A stretch of 64,000 nt of DNA, from contig NZ_JAFCMB010000026.1 in assembly GCF_018130145.1 (NCBI RefSeq), positions 17,513 through 81,512 of the forward strand. Direction: 5' to 3'. The notes beneath the pieces are model-generated. The model searched no databases, had not been told where the DNA came from, and saw only the letters and a list, made by a program, of their open reading frames with translations. The DNA is from Bradyrhizobium sp. AUGA SZCCT0176. Lineage in GTDB: Bacteria; Pseudomonadota; Alphaproteobacteria; Rhizobiales; Xanthobacteraceae. This document shows, piece by piece, positions 1 to 9,045 of the stretch. Numbering within the stretch: the first letter of the stretch is position 1; each line of letters begins with the position of its first letter. A program made the translations under genes and the position numbers.

Positions 1-3
1 AAC

Positions 4-987
4 ATGCAAATTCGACGCGCCACGAAGAATCTCGTGATCCTGTTCGGGTTCGTAGCGTGCGTCGTGCTTGCAAGCCCGCCCGCCTTCGCCGCCTATCCCG
101 ACCGCATCATCAGGATCGTGGTGCCGTTCGCACCGGGTGGCGGCACCGACGTGATCGCGCGGACGCTGGCGCAGGAGATGGCCAGGGATCTCGGCGCCTC
201 CATCATCATCGAGAACAAGCCCGGGGCGGGCACCATCATCGGCACGCAGTCGGTCGCGGCCAGCGCGCCTGACGGTTACACGCTATTGATGGGAACCTTT
301 GCTAACGCGGTCAATCCAAGCCTGAGCGCGAAGCTGCCTTACGATGCGCATAAGGATTTTGCGGCAGTTGCGTTGATCGCGCGTTCCTTCAACCTCGTCG
401 TGGTCAATCCGGCGTCGCCGATCAAATCGATTGCCGACCTGATTGCGGTGGCCAAGGCCGAGCCCAATAGATTGTCATACGGCACCTATGGCACCGGGAC
501 CTCGGCGCATCTGGCCGGCGAATTGTTCAAGCACATGGCCAAGGTCAACCTGACCACCGTGCCGTACAAGGGCGCGGCACCCGCGATCACCGACCTGCTC
601 GGCGGACAGATCCAGGTGATCTTCACCACGGTCGCCAGCGCCGCCTCGCTGGTCGCGGCCGGCCAGTTGCGCGCGATCGCGGTGACGTCGGCCGAGCGCT
701 CGCCGGCCTTCCCGGAATTGCCGACGGTGTCGGAAGCCGGTGTTCCCGGTTACGCGGCCGAAGCCTGGTACGGCCTGTACGCGCCCGCCAAAACGCCGCC
801 AGAGGTCATCGACCTCCTGAACAAGTCGGCCGCCAAGGCCGTCCAGTCAGAGGCGTTCAAGAAGCTCGGCGTCAACGAAGGCCTCGTGATGGTGGCAGAG
901 CCGCCCGAAGCACTCGACCGCTATTTCAGCGTCGAGGAGGCGCGCTGGCGCAAGGTGATCCAGGACGCCGGGATCAAGATCGAGTAG
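4..987 (+). CDS. Bug/TctC-family tripartite tricarboxylate transporter solute-binding protein
   Basis: A periplasmic binding protein of about 327 residues, the usual length for the Bug family, which captures carboxylates for TctAB-type carriers. Residues 1 to about 29 form a signal peptide ending in ...SPPAFA before AYPDR. Family hallmarks are visible: PFAPGGGTDVIAR near residue 40, ENKPGAGT near 75, GYTLLMG near 95 and PYKGAAPAITDLLGG near 190. No TctA or TctB membrane gene is present, so it is an orphan, as is common for this family. It ends 5 nt from the convergent FAH-family gene, so it may serve that catabolic set. Only three bases precede the ATG, so the start and its RBS cannot be confirmed. 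The ligand is unknown. Confidence 0.9.
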   Translation: MQIRRATKNLVILFGFVACVVLASPPAFAAYPDRIIRIVVPFAPGGGTDVIARTLAQEMARDLGASIIIENKPGAGTIIGTQSVAASAPDGYTLLMGTFANAVNPSLSAKLPYDAHKDFAAVALIARSFNLVVVNPASPIKSIADLIAVAKAEPNRLSYGTYGTGTSAHLAGELFKHMAKVNLTTVPYKGAAPAITDLLGGQIQVIFTTVASAASLVAAGQLRAIAVTSAERSPAFPELPTVSEAGVPGYAAEAWYGLYAPAKTPPEVIDLLNKSAAKAVQSEAFKKLGVNEGLVMVAEPPEALDRYFSVEEARWRKVIQDAGIKIE

Positions 988-992
988 GCATC

Positions 993-1778
993 CTACCGCT
1001 TCTCCGCCACGAACCTGTTGCGCAGGGTGCCGATGCCGGTGATGTCGATCTCGACGACGTCGCCGGCCTTCAGATCCGGCGAAGCGCCGTCGGTGCCCAT
1101 CCAGATCACGTCGCCAGGCCACAGCGTGAAATATTTCGTCAGCTCGACGATGAACGGCACGATGCCGAAGATCATCTCGTTGGTACGGAAGCGGCCGGTT
1201 TCCTTGCCGTTGACGCGGATCGCGGTCTCCATCCGGTCGAGGTCGACGTCGGTTTCGATCCAGGGGCCCATCGGCTTGAAGGTGTCGGCGTTCTTGGATC
1301 GCCACAGGCTGCGATCGGCCTTCTGCCAGGTGCGTTCGCTGACGTCGTTGCCGATGGTGTAGCCGAACACGCAGGACAGCGCGTTGGCCTCGGTCAGGTG
1401 CTTTGCCTTCTTGCCGATCACAACGACCAGTTCACCCTCGTAATGGATTTTCTCGGTCGCGGTCGCCGGGATCACCACATCCTCATCGTGGGCGATCAGC
1501 GCGTTCTGCGCGCGGTAGCCGATCTCGGGACGATCAGGCACGTTCGGAACCGTGCCGGCCTTGTCGGCGGCTTCCTTGAGATGCTTCAGATAGTTCAGGC
1601 CGACGCAATAAAAGGTGCGCGGGATCAACGGCAGTTCGATCTTCACGTCCTTGAGCGCATGGGTTTGCGCGCCGCGCTGCCATTCGCCGAAGGGATCGCC
1701 GCTGACTGACATGACCTTGTCGCCCTCGACGAGGCCCCAGGATGTGTTGCCGGCGGCGGTGAATTTGAGCCAACGCAT
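993..1778 (-). CDS. Fumarylacetoacetate hydrolase (FAH) family protein
   Basis: A 261-residue FAH-fold enzyme. The family hydrolyses or decarboxylates acylpyruvate and ring-cleavage products with a divalent metal. Typical segments are CVGLNYLKH (near residue 58), HYEGELVVVIG (near 113, with the acidic metal ligands), IGNDVSERTWQ (near 142), KNADTFKPMGPW and GIGTLRN near the C-terminus. The RBS AAAGGA lies just before the ATG. It is the third gene of a minus-strand set after the luciferase-like monooxygenase (15 nt gap), which suggests the two act in one degradation route, with oxygenation followed by C-C bond cleavage. The substrate cannot be told from the sequence; 2-hydroxyhepta-2,4-dienedioate isomerase-type activities are the nearest described. 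Confidence 0.88.
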   Translation of the reverse strand: MRWLKFTAAGNTSWGLVEGDKVMSVSGDPFGEWQRGAQTHALKDVKIELPLIPRTFYCVGLNYLKHLKEAADKAGTVPNVPDRPEIGYRAQNALIAHDEDVVIPATATEKIHYEGELVVVIGKKAKHLTEANALSCVFGYTIGNDVSERTWQKADRSLWRSKNADTFKPMGPWIETDVDLDRMETAIRVNGKETGRFRTNEMIFGIVPFIVELTKYFTLWPGDVIWMGTDGASPDLKAGDVVEIDITGIGTLRNRFVAEKR

Positions 1779-1793
1779 GAAGTGTCCTTTGCT

Positions 1794-3161
1794 TTATTCG
1801 GCTGCGGCCTGCGGCTTGGCCTTCCAGGCGCCGGCGGCGGTGCGCGGCAGGCCTAGATTCTCGCGCAAGGTCTTGCCGGCATAATCCTTGTGAAACAGGC
1901 CGCGGCGCTGCAGTTCCGGCACGACATGCTTGACGAAGTCGGCGTAGGAGCCGGGCACGATGGTGGCGGCGATGACAAAGCCGTCGCAGCCGCGCTCGAC
2001 GAACATCTCCTCTAGCTTGTCCGAAATTTCCTTCGGGCCGCCGACGATTGCGTCCTGCACCTGGCCGCGGCCGGAGAAGGTGACGAAGTCGCGCGCGCTG
2101 GGATTGGTCTTGCCTGAATTCTTGAGCACGCCGTCGCGAATGCCCAGGATGCCCTGCATGCTCTTGAGCTCTTCTGTTGTCAGGGGTTCGTCGAGCGGCT
2201 TGGAGGCGAAGTCGTAGTTCAGCGCCTCCGCGAGCAGCGACAGCGCATCGATCTGCAGCGGCAGCTTGTTGATGACAGCCATCTTGTCCTCGGCCTCGCT
2301 CCTGGTCGCGCCGCAGACGGGTGTGGTGAGGTTGCAGAGGAACATCTGGTCGGGATCGCGGCCGGCTTTCGCGGCTTCGTTGCGGACCGCCGCATAGCCT
2401 TCCTTGGCGGCGGCCACGTTGCGCGCGGCGGTGAAAATCACCTCGCCCCATCGCCCCGCAAAGCGCTGGCCGCGGCCGGACGCGCCGGCCTGGATGATGA
2501 CGGGATGGCCTTGCGCCGAACGCGGCACGGTGAACGGCCCGCGCGACTTGAAGAATTGGCCCTTGTGGTCGAGCCGCCTGACCTTGGCCGGATCGGCAAA
2601 GCGGCCGCTCTTCTTGTCCATGATCAGCGAGCCGTCTTCCCAGGTGTCCCAATGACCGAGCACGACCTCCATGAACTCGTCGGCGCGGTCGTAGCGGTAG
2701 TCATGTTCGAGATGGGCATCCTTGCCCATGTTGTGGGCCTCGCCGTCATTGAGCGAGGTGACAACGTTCCACCCCGCGCGTCCGCCTGTCATCAGATCGA
2801 GGGTGGCGAAGCGGCGCGCAACGTCGAAGGGCTCGAAATAGGTGGTCGAGCAGGTCGAGGCCAACCCAAGTTTCTCGGTTACCATGCCCATCGTGGTCAG
2901 CACCACGATCGGGTCCATCTTCACGCAGCGGATGCCGTATTCGACGGTGTGGGCGTGGTCATTGCCGTAGCGGTCCGGCATTGCCAGGCGATCGTCGAAG
3001 AACGCCATGTGGAATTTGCCGGCTTCCAGAATCCGGGCGATCTCCTGGTAGTAGTCGGCCGACATCGAATCGTCGCGCGATTCCGGGTGCCGCCAGGAAC
3101 TCGGCAGATTGGTGCAGTTCTGCGCCTGCAGGAAGCCGACCATCGCCATCTGCCGTGTCAT
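1794..3161 (-). CDS. LLM class flavin-dependent monooxygenase (NtaA/SnaA/DszA type)
   Basis: A 455-residue bacterial luciferase-like monooxygenase of the NtaA/SnaA/DszA branch. These use FMNH2 from a separate reductase to oxidise amines, sulfur compounds or similar substrates. Typical blocks are FHMAFFDDRLAMPDRYG (near residue 53), ASTCSTTYFEPFDVARRFA (near 102), LDLMTGGRAGWNVVTS (near 122) and ASGRGQRFAGRWGEVIFTA (near 227). The start with MTRQM is usual for the family and has AAGGAG upstream, so I prefer it over the internal MSADYY. It sits 31 nt after the Ldh-type gene and 15 nt before the FAH-family gene, consistent with one operon. No flavin reductase gene is nearby, so the reductant must come from elsewhere. 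Confidence 0.92.
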   Translation of the reverse strand: MTRQMAMVGFLQAQNCTNLPSSWRHPESRDDSMSADYYQEIARILEAGKFHMAFFDDRLAMPDRYGNDHAHTVEYGIRCVKMDPIVVLTTMGMVTEKLGLASTCSTTYFEPFDVARRFATLDLMTGGRAGWNVVTSLNDGEAHNMGKDAHLEHDYRYDRADEFMEVVLGHWDTWEDGSLIMDKKSGRFADPAKVRRLDHKGQFFKSRGPFTVPRSAQGHPVIIQAGASGRGQRFAGRWGEVIFTAARNVAAAKEGYAAVRNEAAKAGRDPDQMFLCNLTTPVCGATRSEAEDKMAVINKLPLQIDALSLLAEALNYDFASKPLDEPLTTEELKSMQGILGIRDGVLKNSGKTNPSARDFVTFSGRGQVQDAIVGGPKEISDKLEEMFVERGCDGFVIAATIVPGSYADFVKHVVPELQRRGLFHKDYAGKTLRENLGLPRTAAGAWKAKPQAAAE

Positions 3162-3192
3162 CTTGTTCTCCTTGTACCGGCCAAGCGCTGCT

Positions 3193-4245
3193 TCATCTAA
3201 AATCGAGCTCGGCGCCGAGTTGGTATTCGGCGGTCAGCTCGCGCAATTTGTCCCAGGTGGCATCCTCGATTTCGATGCCGGAAAGCTTGCGCTGCTGCTC
3301 GCGGATATATTCGACTTCGCCGGGATAGAACACGCCGGTGGAGCCTTCGGATGGCGGCGTCTCTTTCAGATAGCGCGCGAATTCGGCGACTTCCTTTTTG
3401 AAATCCTTCAGCGGCCGGAACGCGGCGACGTTGAACACCGCCATGAAGCATCCGTCATTGTGACGCCCGGTCGGCTCGACACCGAAACCAAGTCCGGTCA
3501 GAAGCCCGCACAGCACCTCGACCATCGCGGCAAGGCCGCTGCCCTTGTAACCCTCGCTGCCGCCGAGCGGCAGCAGGGCGCCGCCCTTCTTGTACTCCCC
3601 GGGATCGGTGGTGTGCCGTCCCTCGGCATCGACGATCCATCCCTTCGGGATTTCCTCGTTGCGCGACACGGCCAGCGCAATCTTGCCCGCGGCGACGGCC
3701 GAGGTCGCCATGTCAAGATAAAACGGTGCGTCGAGGTCGGAGGGAACGGCAATCGAGATCGGGTTGGTTCCGAGCCGTGCCTCGCGGCCGCCGAACGGCG
3801 CCACGATCTTCGGCGAGCGGCCGGAGTCGGCGGTCGCGATGCCGATCATGCCCTCCTGCATCGCCATCAATGGATAGGCGGCGAGCCGACCGACATGGCT
3901 TTGGCGAAACACCGTGCAGGCCGCGACGTTGGCGGTCTTCGCCTTCTCGATCGTGAGCGCCATCGCCTTGGCGTTGACGTGAAACCCAAAACCCCAATGG
4001 CCGTCGATCACGGTCGTGGTCGGCGATTCCTGCACGATGGTCCACTTCGCCCCGGGCACGATATGGCCGGCCTTGACGCGGTCGATATAGGTCGGGATCG
4101 CGATGATGCCATGGGAATCGTGGCCGGCGAGGTTGGCGTTGACGCAGCCGACGGCGACCGCTTTGGCTTCCTCATCCGATGCGCCGGCAGCCCTGAGCAG
4201 TGCCGCGCCGATGCGTGTGAGACGGTCGGCCTGTACGATCGGCAT
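3193..4245 (-). CDS. Ldh family oxidoreductase (malate/L-lactate/ureidoglycolate dehydrogenase type)
   Basis: A 350-residue NAD(P)-dependent 2-hydroxyacid dehydrogenase of the malate/L-lactate (YlbC/ComC) family, not the classical LDH fold. The family signature AGHDSHGI (near residue 41) carries the catalytic His. DMATSAVAAGKI (near 170) and GSEGYKGSGLAAMVEVLCG (near 225) are typical cofactor and C-terminal segments. I start at the ATG at 4245, which begins MPIVQADRL and has GAGG seven bases upstream. The frame stays open for a further 330 nt, but that stretch has no family similarity. It is the first gene of the catabolic operon with the monooxygenase and FAH-family enzyme. The substrate, some hydroxy acid, is not deducible. 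Confidence 0.88.
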   Translation of the reverse strand: MPIVQADRLTRIGAALLRAAGASDEEAKAVAVGCVNANLAGHDSHGIIAIPTYIDRVKAGHIVPGAKWTIVQESPTTTVIDGHWGFGFHVNAKAMALTIEKAKTANVAACTVFRQSHVGRLAAYPLMAMQEGMIGIATADSGRSPKIVAPFGGREARLGTNPISIAVPSDLDAPFYLDMATSAVAAGKIALAVSRNEEIPKGWIVDAEGRHTTDPGEYKKGGALLPLGGSEGYKGSGLAAMVEVLCGLLTGLGFGVEPTGRHNDGCFMAVFNVAAFRPLKDFKKEVAEFARYLKETPPSEGSTGVFYPGEVEYIREQQRKLSGIEIEDATWDKLRELTAEYQLGAELDFR

Positions 4246-4626
4246 GGGTTTCCTCGTCGAATGCCCGCGAGCAGCGAGTCTTGCTTGTTGTTGTCGAAGC
4301 ATGGTCTCAAAGCGGTGGCGGGAGAGCAAGGGCAGAATATCCGTACCGGGCATGCCCGTGAGGCGGGCTCGCGCGGTTCGGATTTCATCAGACGAAAATT
4401 GGCTACCGCGCCGCCCAGGCCCTTGGCCCGCCGGAGGCACCGCCGCTGCCATGGCTGATAAATCGTGAACGGACCGTAGTTCTTCGGAGGACGGCCTTGC
4501 GATGTTGGGCAGGTATTTACTCTGAATCGCAACTTCCGGCCGCCAATAACGACCATTTAGGCCTCTCCCGCGCATAAAATTCCGTGGGGCAGCAGGCCCT
4601 TATTGTCTGCTGGGAGCTCGAGAGCC
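4246..4626. other. Divergent intergenic region between Ldh-type operon and c-di-GMP gene
   Basis: About 380 nt separate two divergently read genes. The stretch should hold both promoters. I could not assign convincing -35/-10 pairs. The minus-strand frame of the Ldh gene remains open here by chance of composition, and I see no other coding signal. Confidence 0.5.
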
Positions 4627-7600
4627 GTGAAGACCAGTATCGCGCGTACATTTGCGGCGTTGAATGCGACCAACGAAGCGATCCTGTACGCGAAATCGCC
4701 GGAAGAACTGTACGAAAAGGTCTGTGAAGCCGCTTTCTCCAGCGGAGACTTCCTGGCGACCGCCGTCTTTTTGCTGGACCACGATACCAATCTGCTTCGG
4801 TTTGCGGCCGGCTTCGGCGAAGACACCGCAAGGCTGCGCGCCATCGACATTTCGATCCTGGCTGATACCCCGGAGGGCTCGGGGGTTTGCGGGCAGGCTT
4901 TCCGCGATCAGAAGCTGTGCATCAGCAACGATTACCTCAACGACGCGCATTCGCTGGCCTGGCGCCAGGGTGCCGCTGCCGGACAGGTCGGCGCGGCCGC
5001 CGGGTTGCCGCTGACCTGCAACGGCCGCAGCATCGGCGTCTTCCTCGTCACGCGGCGCGAAGTCGGGTCGATTGACGCCCCGGTCGTCGCATTGCTCGAA
5101 CGCATGTCGGCGAACATTTCATTCGCCCTCGACAATTTCGATCATGAAGCTGCGCGCAAGGATGGCGAGCGGACGATGCGGCGGTTGAATCGCATGTTCG
5201 GCGCCATCAGCGCGACCAACGAAGCGATTCTTCGCGCCAAGACCGAACAGGAACTTTATCAGCGCGTTTGCGATGCCGCCGTTTACAGCGGAAAGTCGGT
5301 CGCGACGGTGGTCCTGCTGTCAGAGCCGGATTCGATCTGGCTGAAGCCTGTGGCCGGCAGCGGCGAGAGCCTCGATCTGCTGACCCGGACACGCTTCTCG
5401 ACCGATGCAGACAATGACTACGGCAAGGGGGTTGCCGGTCAGGCGTTCCGGACGCAGCGGCTTTGCGTCAACCACGACATCTCGCAGGGTGGCCCGTGGC
5501 AGCAGGCCGGACGTGAGGCCGGCGTCGTTGCCTGCGTCGCCGTGCCCCTGATCAAGGCGGGACAAAGCGTCGGCGTCGTGATGTTCTTTGTCGGCATGGC
5601 ATGGGCGGCGGATGAAGAGATCATCGCGCTGCTGGCGCGGATCGGGGAAAACGTCTCGTTCGCCCTCGAAAATTTTGAACGCGCCAACGCCAAGGCGAAA
5701 GCCGACGAACAGAAGGAGCGGTTGACGCGGATGTTCGCGGCGCTCAGCGCGACCAATGAAGCGATCATGCGGGCCCGGTCGCGCACCGAGATGTTCGAAC
5801 TGGTATGCGCTGCCGCAGCACAGGGGGGCCGCTTCAATTCGACCAGCATCCTCCTCGTCAGGTCAGACAGTGATTCCTTCAACATGGTTGCCTCGGCCGG
5901 GCCGACGGCGGAAAACGCCCGCCGTCTGCAGGTCTCGATCAGCGCGGCAGTTCCGGAAGGCCGCGGGGTTTGCGGGACGGCGTTCCGTTCCGGGCAGGCC
6001 TGCATCAACAACGATTTCCTGGCAGGCCCGCGAAACAATGCGTTCGATCAGGTGATTGACAACGACGGCGCAAGGTCAGGCGCCGCATTTCCGCTGCTGG
6101 TCGAGGCGCGGATCGTTGGCGTGATGCTGTTCATTTCCTCCCAGGCGGACACGTTTACCGCGGAGTTTGCCGAGCTGTTGCAACGGCTGGCCGACAATGT
6201 GTCTTTTGCGCTCGAAAGTTTCGATCGCGCCGACGAGAAGGCGAAGACCGAGCGCCAGAAGGAGAGCCTGACACGCATGCTCGCCGCGCTCAGCGCGACC
6301 AATGAGGCGATCGTTCGGGCGGGATCACGCGACGAACTGTATCAACTGGTTTGCGAGGCGGCGGCGACCGGCGGCGGGTTCACCTCCACTACCATCGCGC
6401 TGGCAAAGCCCGGCAGCGATTTCATGGAAATCGTGGCCGGCGCGGGTCCGACCGGCCAGAGCGCGCGGCAGGTCACCCTGTCGATCAATGAAGCGCATCC
6501 GGAAGGCCGCGGTGTTTGCGGGATAACGTTCCGCTCGGGCCAGGCCTGTATCTTCAACGACTATCTTACCGATCCGCGCGCCGCGGTATTTCACGCCAAG
6601 GCCCGCGAACTCGGCTCCAGATCAGCGGCCGGCTTTCCGCTCTTCGTGCGCGGGCAGGTGGTAGGCGTCATGCTCTACGTCTCCTTGCAAAGGGATGCGT
6701 TCACGCCTGAATTCACCGAACTCCTGCAACGGCTCGCCGACAACGTGTCGTTCTCGCTCGAGACGTTCGAGCGCGCCGACGAGAAGGCGAAGACCGAGGA
6801 GCAGAAAGAACGTCTGACGCGCATGCTGGCGGCACTCAGCGCGACCAATGAAGCCATCGTGCGGGCAAGTTCGCGCAACGAGTTGTTCGATCTGGTGTGC
6901 CAGGCCACCGCAAACGGCGGCAAGTTTACCGCCACTTCCATCGCGCTGACGAGAACCGACAGCGATTATCTGGACATTGTCGCGGCCGCCGGACCGACCG
7001 CCGCCAGTTCGCGCGAGGTGCGGGTGTCCGCCAATAAGGCCCATCCGGAAGGACGCGGGTCCACCGGCATGGCGATTCGCTCGGGCAAGCCCTGCATCAT
7101 CAACGACTACCTTGCCGACCCGCGTAGCCAGGTGTTCCATGCGCGCGCCCGCAGGGATGGGACCCGTGCGAGCGCAGCCTACCCGCTGCTGGTGCGGGGG
7201 CGGGTCGTTGGCGTCATGATCTTCGTTGCGATCGAGAAGGATACGTTCACGCCGGAATTCTCCGAACTGCTGCAGCGGCTCATCGACAACGTATCGCTGG
7301 CGCTGGAGAATTTTGACCGCGCCGACGAAAAGATGCGGGCGGACGAGCGGATCGAATATCTGGCCTCGCATGACAGCCTGACCAACCTTCCGAACCGCGA
7401 GATGTTCAACGGCATGCTGCGCCGGACGATCGATGCCGCGGAACGCTATCAGCGGTCGTTTGCGGTGCTGTTCATCGATCTCGACCGGTTCAAGATCATC
7501 AACGACTCGCTGGGCCATGACGCCGGTGACATGCTGCTGGTGGAAATCGGAGGCAGGCTGCGTGGCGCGCTGCGTTCGAGCGACGTGGTGGCGCGGCTCG

Positions 7601-8730
7601 GCGGCGACGAATTCGTCGTGATTCTGGAAGAGGCCGCCGAACCGCACGAGGTCGAACGCATCGCCGGCGGGCTCTTGTCCGTGTTGAGCCAGCCCTTGCA
7701 GCTCAGCGGGCATGAGTGCCACACCACGGCCTCGATCGGCATCGCGATGTATCCGTCTGACGGCGCCGACATGCAGACGCTGACCAAGAACGCCGACATG
7801 GCGATGTATCTTGCCAAGGAGGACGGCAAGAACAGCTTCCGCTTCTTCACCAGGGAGATCAAGGCGCAGTCGATCGAGCGTCTGACGCTGGAGAGCGCCC
7901 TGCGCCGCGCGCTGGAGCGCGACCAGTTTTCGCTGCACTACCAGCCGAAGGTCGATATGGCGAGCGGTCAGATCACCGGCGTCGAGGCGCTGTTGCGCTG
8001 GAATCATCCCGAACTCGGCCTGGTATCGCCGGGGCAATTCATTCCGCTGGCGGAAGAGACCGGGCTGATCGTGCCGATCGGCCGCTGGGTGCTGACGGAA
8101 GCCTGTGCGCAGAACATGGCCTGGCAACGCCGCGGCCTGCGGCCGGTGACGATGGCCGTCAACCTGTCGCCGCGACAGTTCGCCGACGCCAATTTGTTGC
8201 ATGATGTCGACGAGGCGTTGCTGGCAAGCGGTATGTCGCCGGTGCTGCTGCAACTCGAAGTCACGGAAAGCATGGTGATGCGCAACGTGTCGCGGGCGAT
8301 CAAGGTGCTCGACGCGATCCAGAACCGCGGCATCCGGCTTGCAATCGACGATTTTGGCACCGGCTATTCGTCGATGTCGCTGATGAAGCAATTCCCGATC
8401 GACACCATCAAGATCGACCGTTCCTTCGTCCGCGATCTGCCCGTTGATTCAGAGGACCAGGCCATCACACAGGCGATCATCAGCATGGGCAAGGCGTTGG
8501 GGATGACCGTCATCGCCGAGGGCGTCGAGACCATCGAGCAGCAGACGTTCCTGCGCAATCATGCCTGCGATGAGATGCAAGGCTTCCTGTTCAGCAAACC
8601 GCTGCCGCCGCGGCAGATGGCGGATATGCTTCGGACCGAGCCGCTGCTGGCCTCGCCGCCGCTGCAACCCGACACCGGCGATGCGCGTGAATCGGCTTCG
8701 CCTTCAGGGTTGGAAAGCGCTGTCGTCTGA
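4627..8730 (+). CDS. Multi-GAF diguanylate cyclase/phosphodiesterase (GAF x5, GGDEF, EAL)
   Basis: A soluble c-di-GMP turnover protein of about 1367 residues with no visible membrane segment. Five tandem GAF units begin with the recurring motif AALSATNEAI at about residues 9, 192, 371, 553 and 735, a period near 182. A GGDEF domain follows from about 910, with GGDEF at 992-996. An RxxD inhibitory site, RSSD, lies at 983-986, exactly five residues upstream, so product inhibition is likely. The EAL domain has EALLRW (1120), DDFGTGYSS, IKIDRSFV and IAEGVET, all key motifs intact. Both activities therefore look possible. I chose GTG at 4627 because GGGAG lies ten bases upstream; TTG at 4603 is an in-frame alternative. 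The GAF ligands are unknown. Confidence 0.93.
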   Translation: MKTSIARTFAALNATNEAILYAKSPEELYEKVCEAAFSSGDFLATAVFLLDHDTNLLRFAAGFGEDTARLRAIDISILADTPEGSGVCGQAFRDQKLCISNDYLNDAHSLAWRQGAAAGQVGAAAGLPLTCNGRSIGVFLVTRREVGSIDAPVVALLERMSANISFALDNFDHEAARKDGERTMRRLNRMFGAISATNEAILRAKTEQELYQRVCDAAVYSGKSVATVVLLSEPDSIWLKPVAGSGESLDLLTRTRFSTDADNDYGKGVAGQAFRTQRLCVNHDISQGGPWQQAGREAGVVACVAVPLIKAGQSVGVVMFFVGMAWAADEEIIALLARIGENVSFALENFERANAKAKADEQKERLTRMFAALSATNEAIMRARSRTEMFELVCAAAAQGGRFNSTSILLVRSDSDSFNMVASAGPTAENARRLQVSISAAVPEGRGVCGTAFRSGQACINNDFLAGPRNNAFDQVIDNDGARSGAAFPLLVEARIVGVMLFISSQADTFTAEFAELLQRLADNVSFALESFDRADEKAKTERQKESLTRMLAALSATNEAIVRAGSRDELYQLVCEAAATGGGFTSTTIALAKPGSDFMEIVAGAGPTGQSARQVTLSINEAHPEGRGVCGITFRSGQACIFNDYLTDPRAAVFHAKARELGSRSAAGFPLFVRGQVVGVMLYVSLQRDAFTPEFTELLQRLADNVSFSLETFERADEKAKTEEQKERLTRMLAALSATNEAIVRASSRNELFDLVCQATANGGKFTATSIALTRTDSDYLDIVAAAGPTAASSREVRVSANKAHPEGRGSTGMAIRSGKPCIINDYLADPRSQVFHARARRDGTRASAAYPLLVRGRVVGVMIFVAIEKDTFTPEFSELLQRLIDNVSLALENFDRADEKMRADERIEYLASHDSLTNLPNREMFNGMLRRTIDAAERYQRSFAVLFIDLDRFKIINDSLGHDAGDMLLVEIGGRLRGALRSSDVVARLGGDEFVVILEEAAEPHEVERIAGGLLSVLSQPLQLSGHECHTTASIGIAMYPSDGADMQTLTKNADMAMYLAKEDGKNSFRFFTREIKAQSIERLTLESALRRALERDQFSLHYQPKVDMASGQITGVEALLRWNHPELGLVSPGQFIPLAEETGLIVPIGRWVLTEACAQNMAWQRRGLRPVTMAVNLSPRQFADANLLHDVDEALLASGMSPVLLQLEVTESMVMRNVSRAIKVLDAIQNRGIRLAIDDFGTGYSSMSLMKQFPIDTIKIDRSFVRDLPVDSEDQAITQAIISMGKALGMTVIAEGVETIEQQTFLRNHACDEMQGFLFSKPLPPRQMADMLRTEPLLASPPLQPDTGDARESASPSGLESAVV

Positions 8731-9045
8731 CGGCTGCGCATGCAAATCGCGCACGTCCGAATCCGTGGACCTCACCTTGCGCGAAAAGTCATAAGGCCAG
8801 GGCTGGATGACCTGGCCGGCGAGGGAATGGAACAGGACGCCCGCGCCGTCGGCGTAAGTCGCGCCATCGGGCAAACCCAATCTGGCGCTCCAATGCGCCG
8901 GTAGCGTCAGGGCGATATCCCGTACCTCGACCGCCGGTCCCCACCACCAGGCCGGAGCGGGCGGCCGGTCATCCTCGGCGAGCACCCGCCACCGCCCAAA
9001 TTCGACGACAACGCGCTCAAACTGCAGTTTTGCCGCCGGATGCAT
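8704..9045 (-). CDS. Conserved hypothetical protein, 113 aa
   Basis: A small protein I do not recognise by family. It is rich in Trp and Pro in the middle (PAWWWGPAVEVRD, near residue 31) and has no signal peptide or membrane segment. An AAGGGAAG ribosome site stands just before the ATG, and codon use fits the neighbourhood. Its last 27 nt overlap the 3' end of the GAF-GGDEF-EAL gene in convergent orientation. I judge it real because of the RBS and the protein-like composition, but the function is unknown. Confidence 0.6.
   Translation of the reverse strand: MHPAAKLQFERVVVEFGRWRVLAEDDRPPAPAWWWGPAVEVRDIALTLPAHWSARLGLPDGATYADGAGVLFHSLAGQVIQPWPYDFSRKVRSTDSDVRDLHAQPSDDSAFQP

Noticed and set aside
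4246..4575. 110-residue N-terminal extension of the Ldh-type dehydrogenase
   Set aside because: No similarity to the family and a better RBS at the internal ATG at 4245.
6622..8391. 589-residue minus-strand open frame opposite the GGDEF-EAL region
   Set aside because: Antisense of a well-supported gene, no recognisable domain, His/Arg/Gln-rich.
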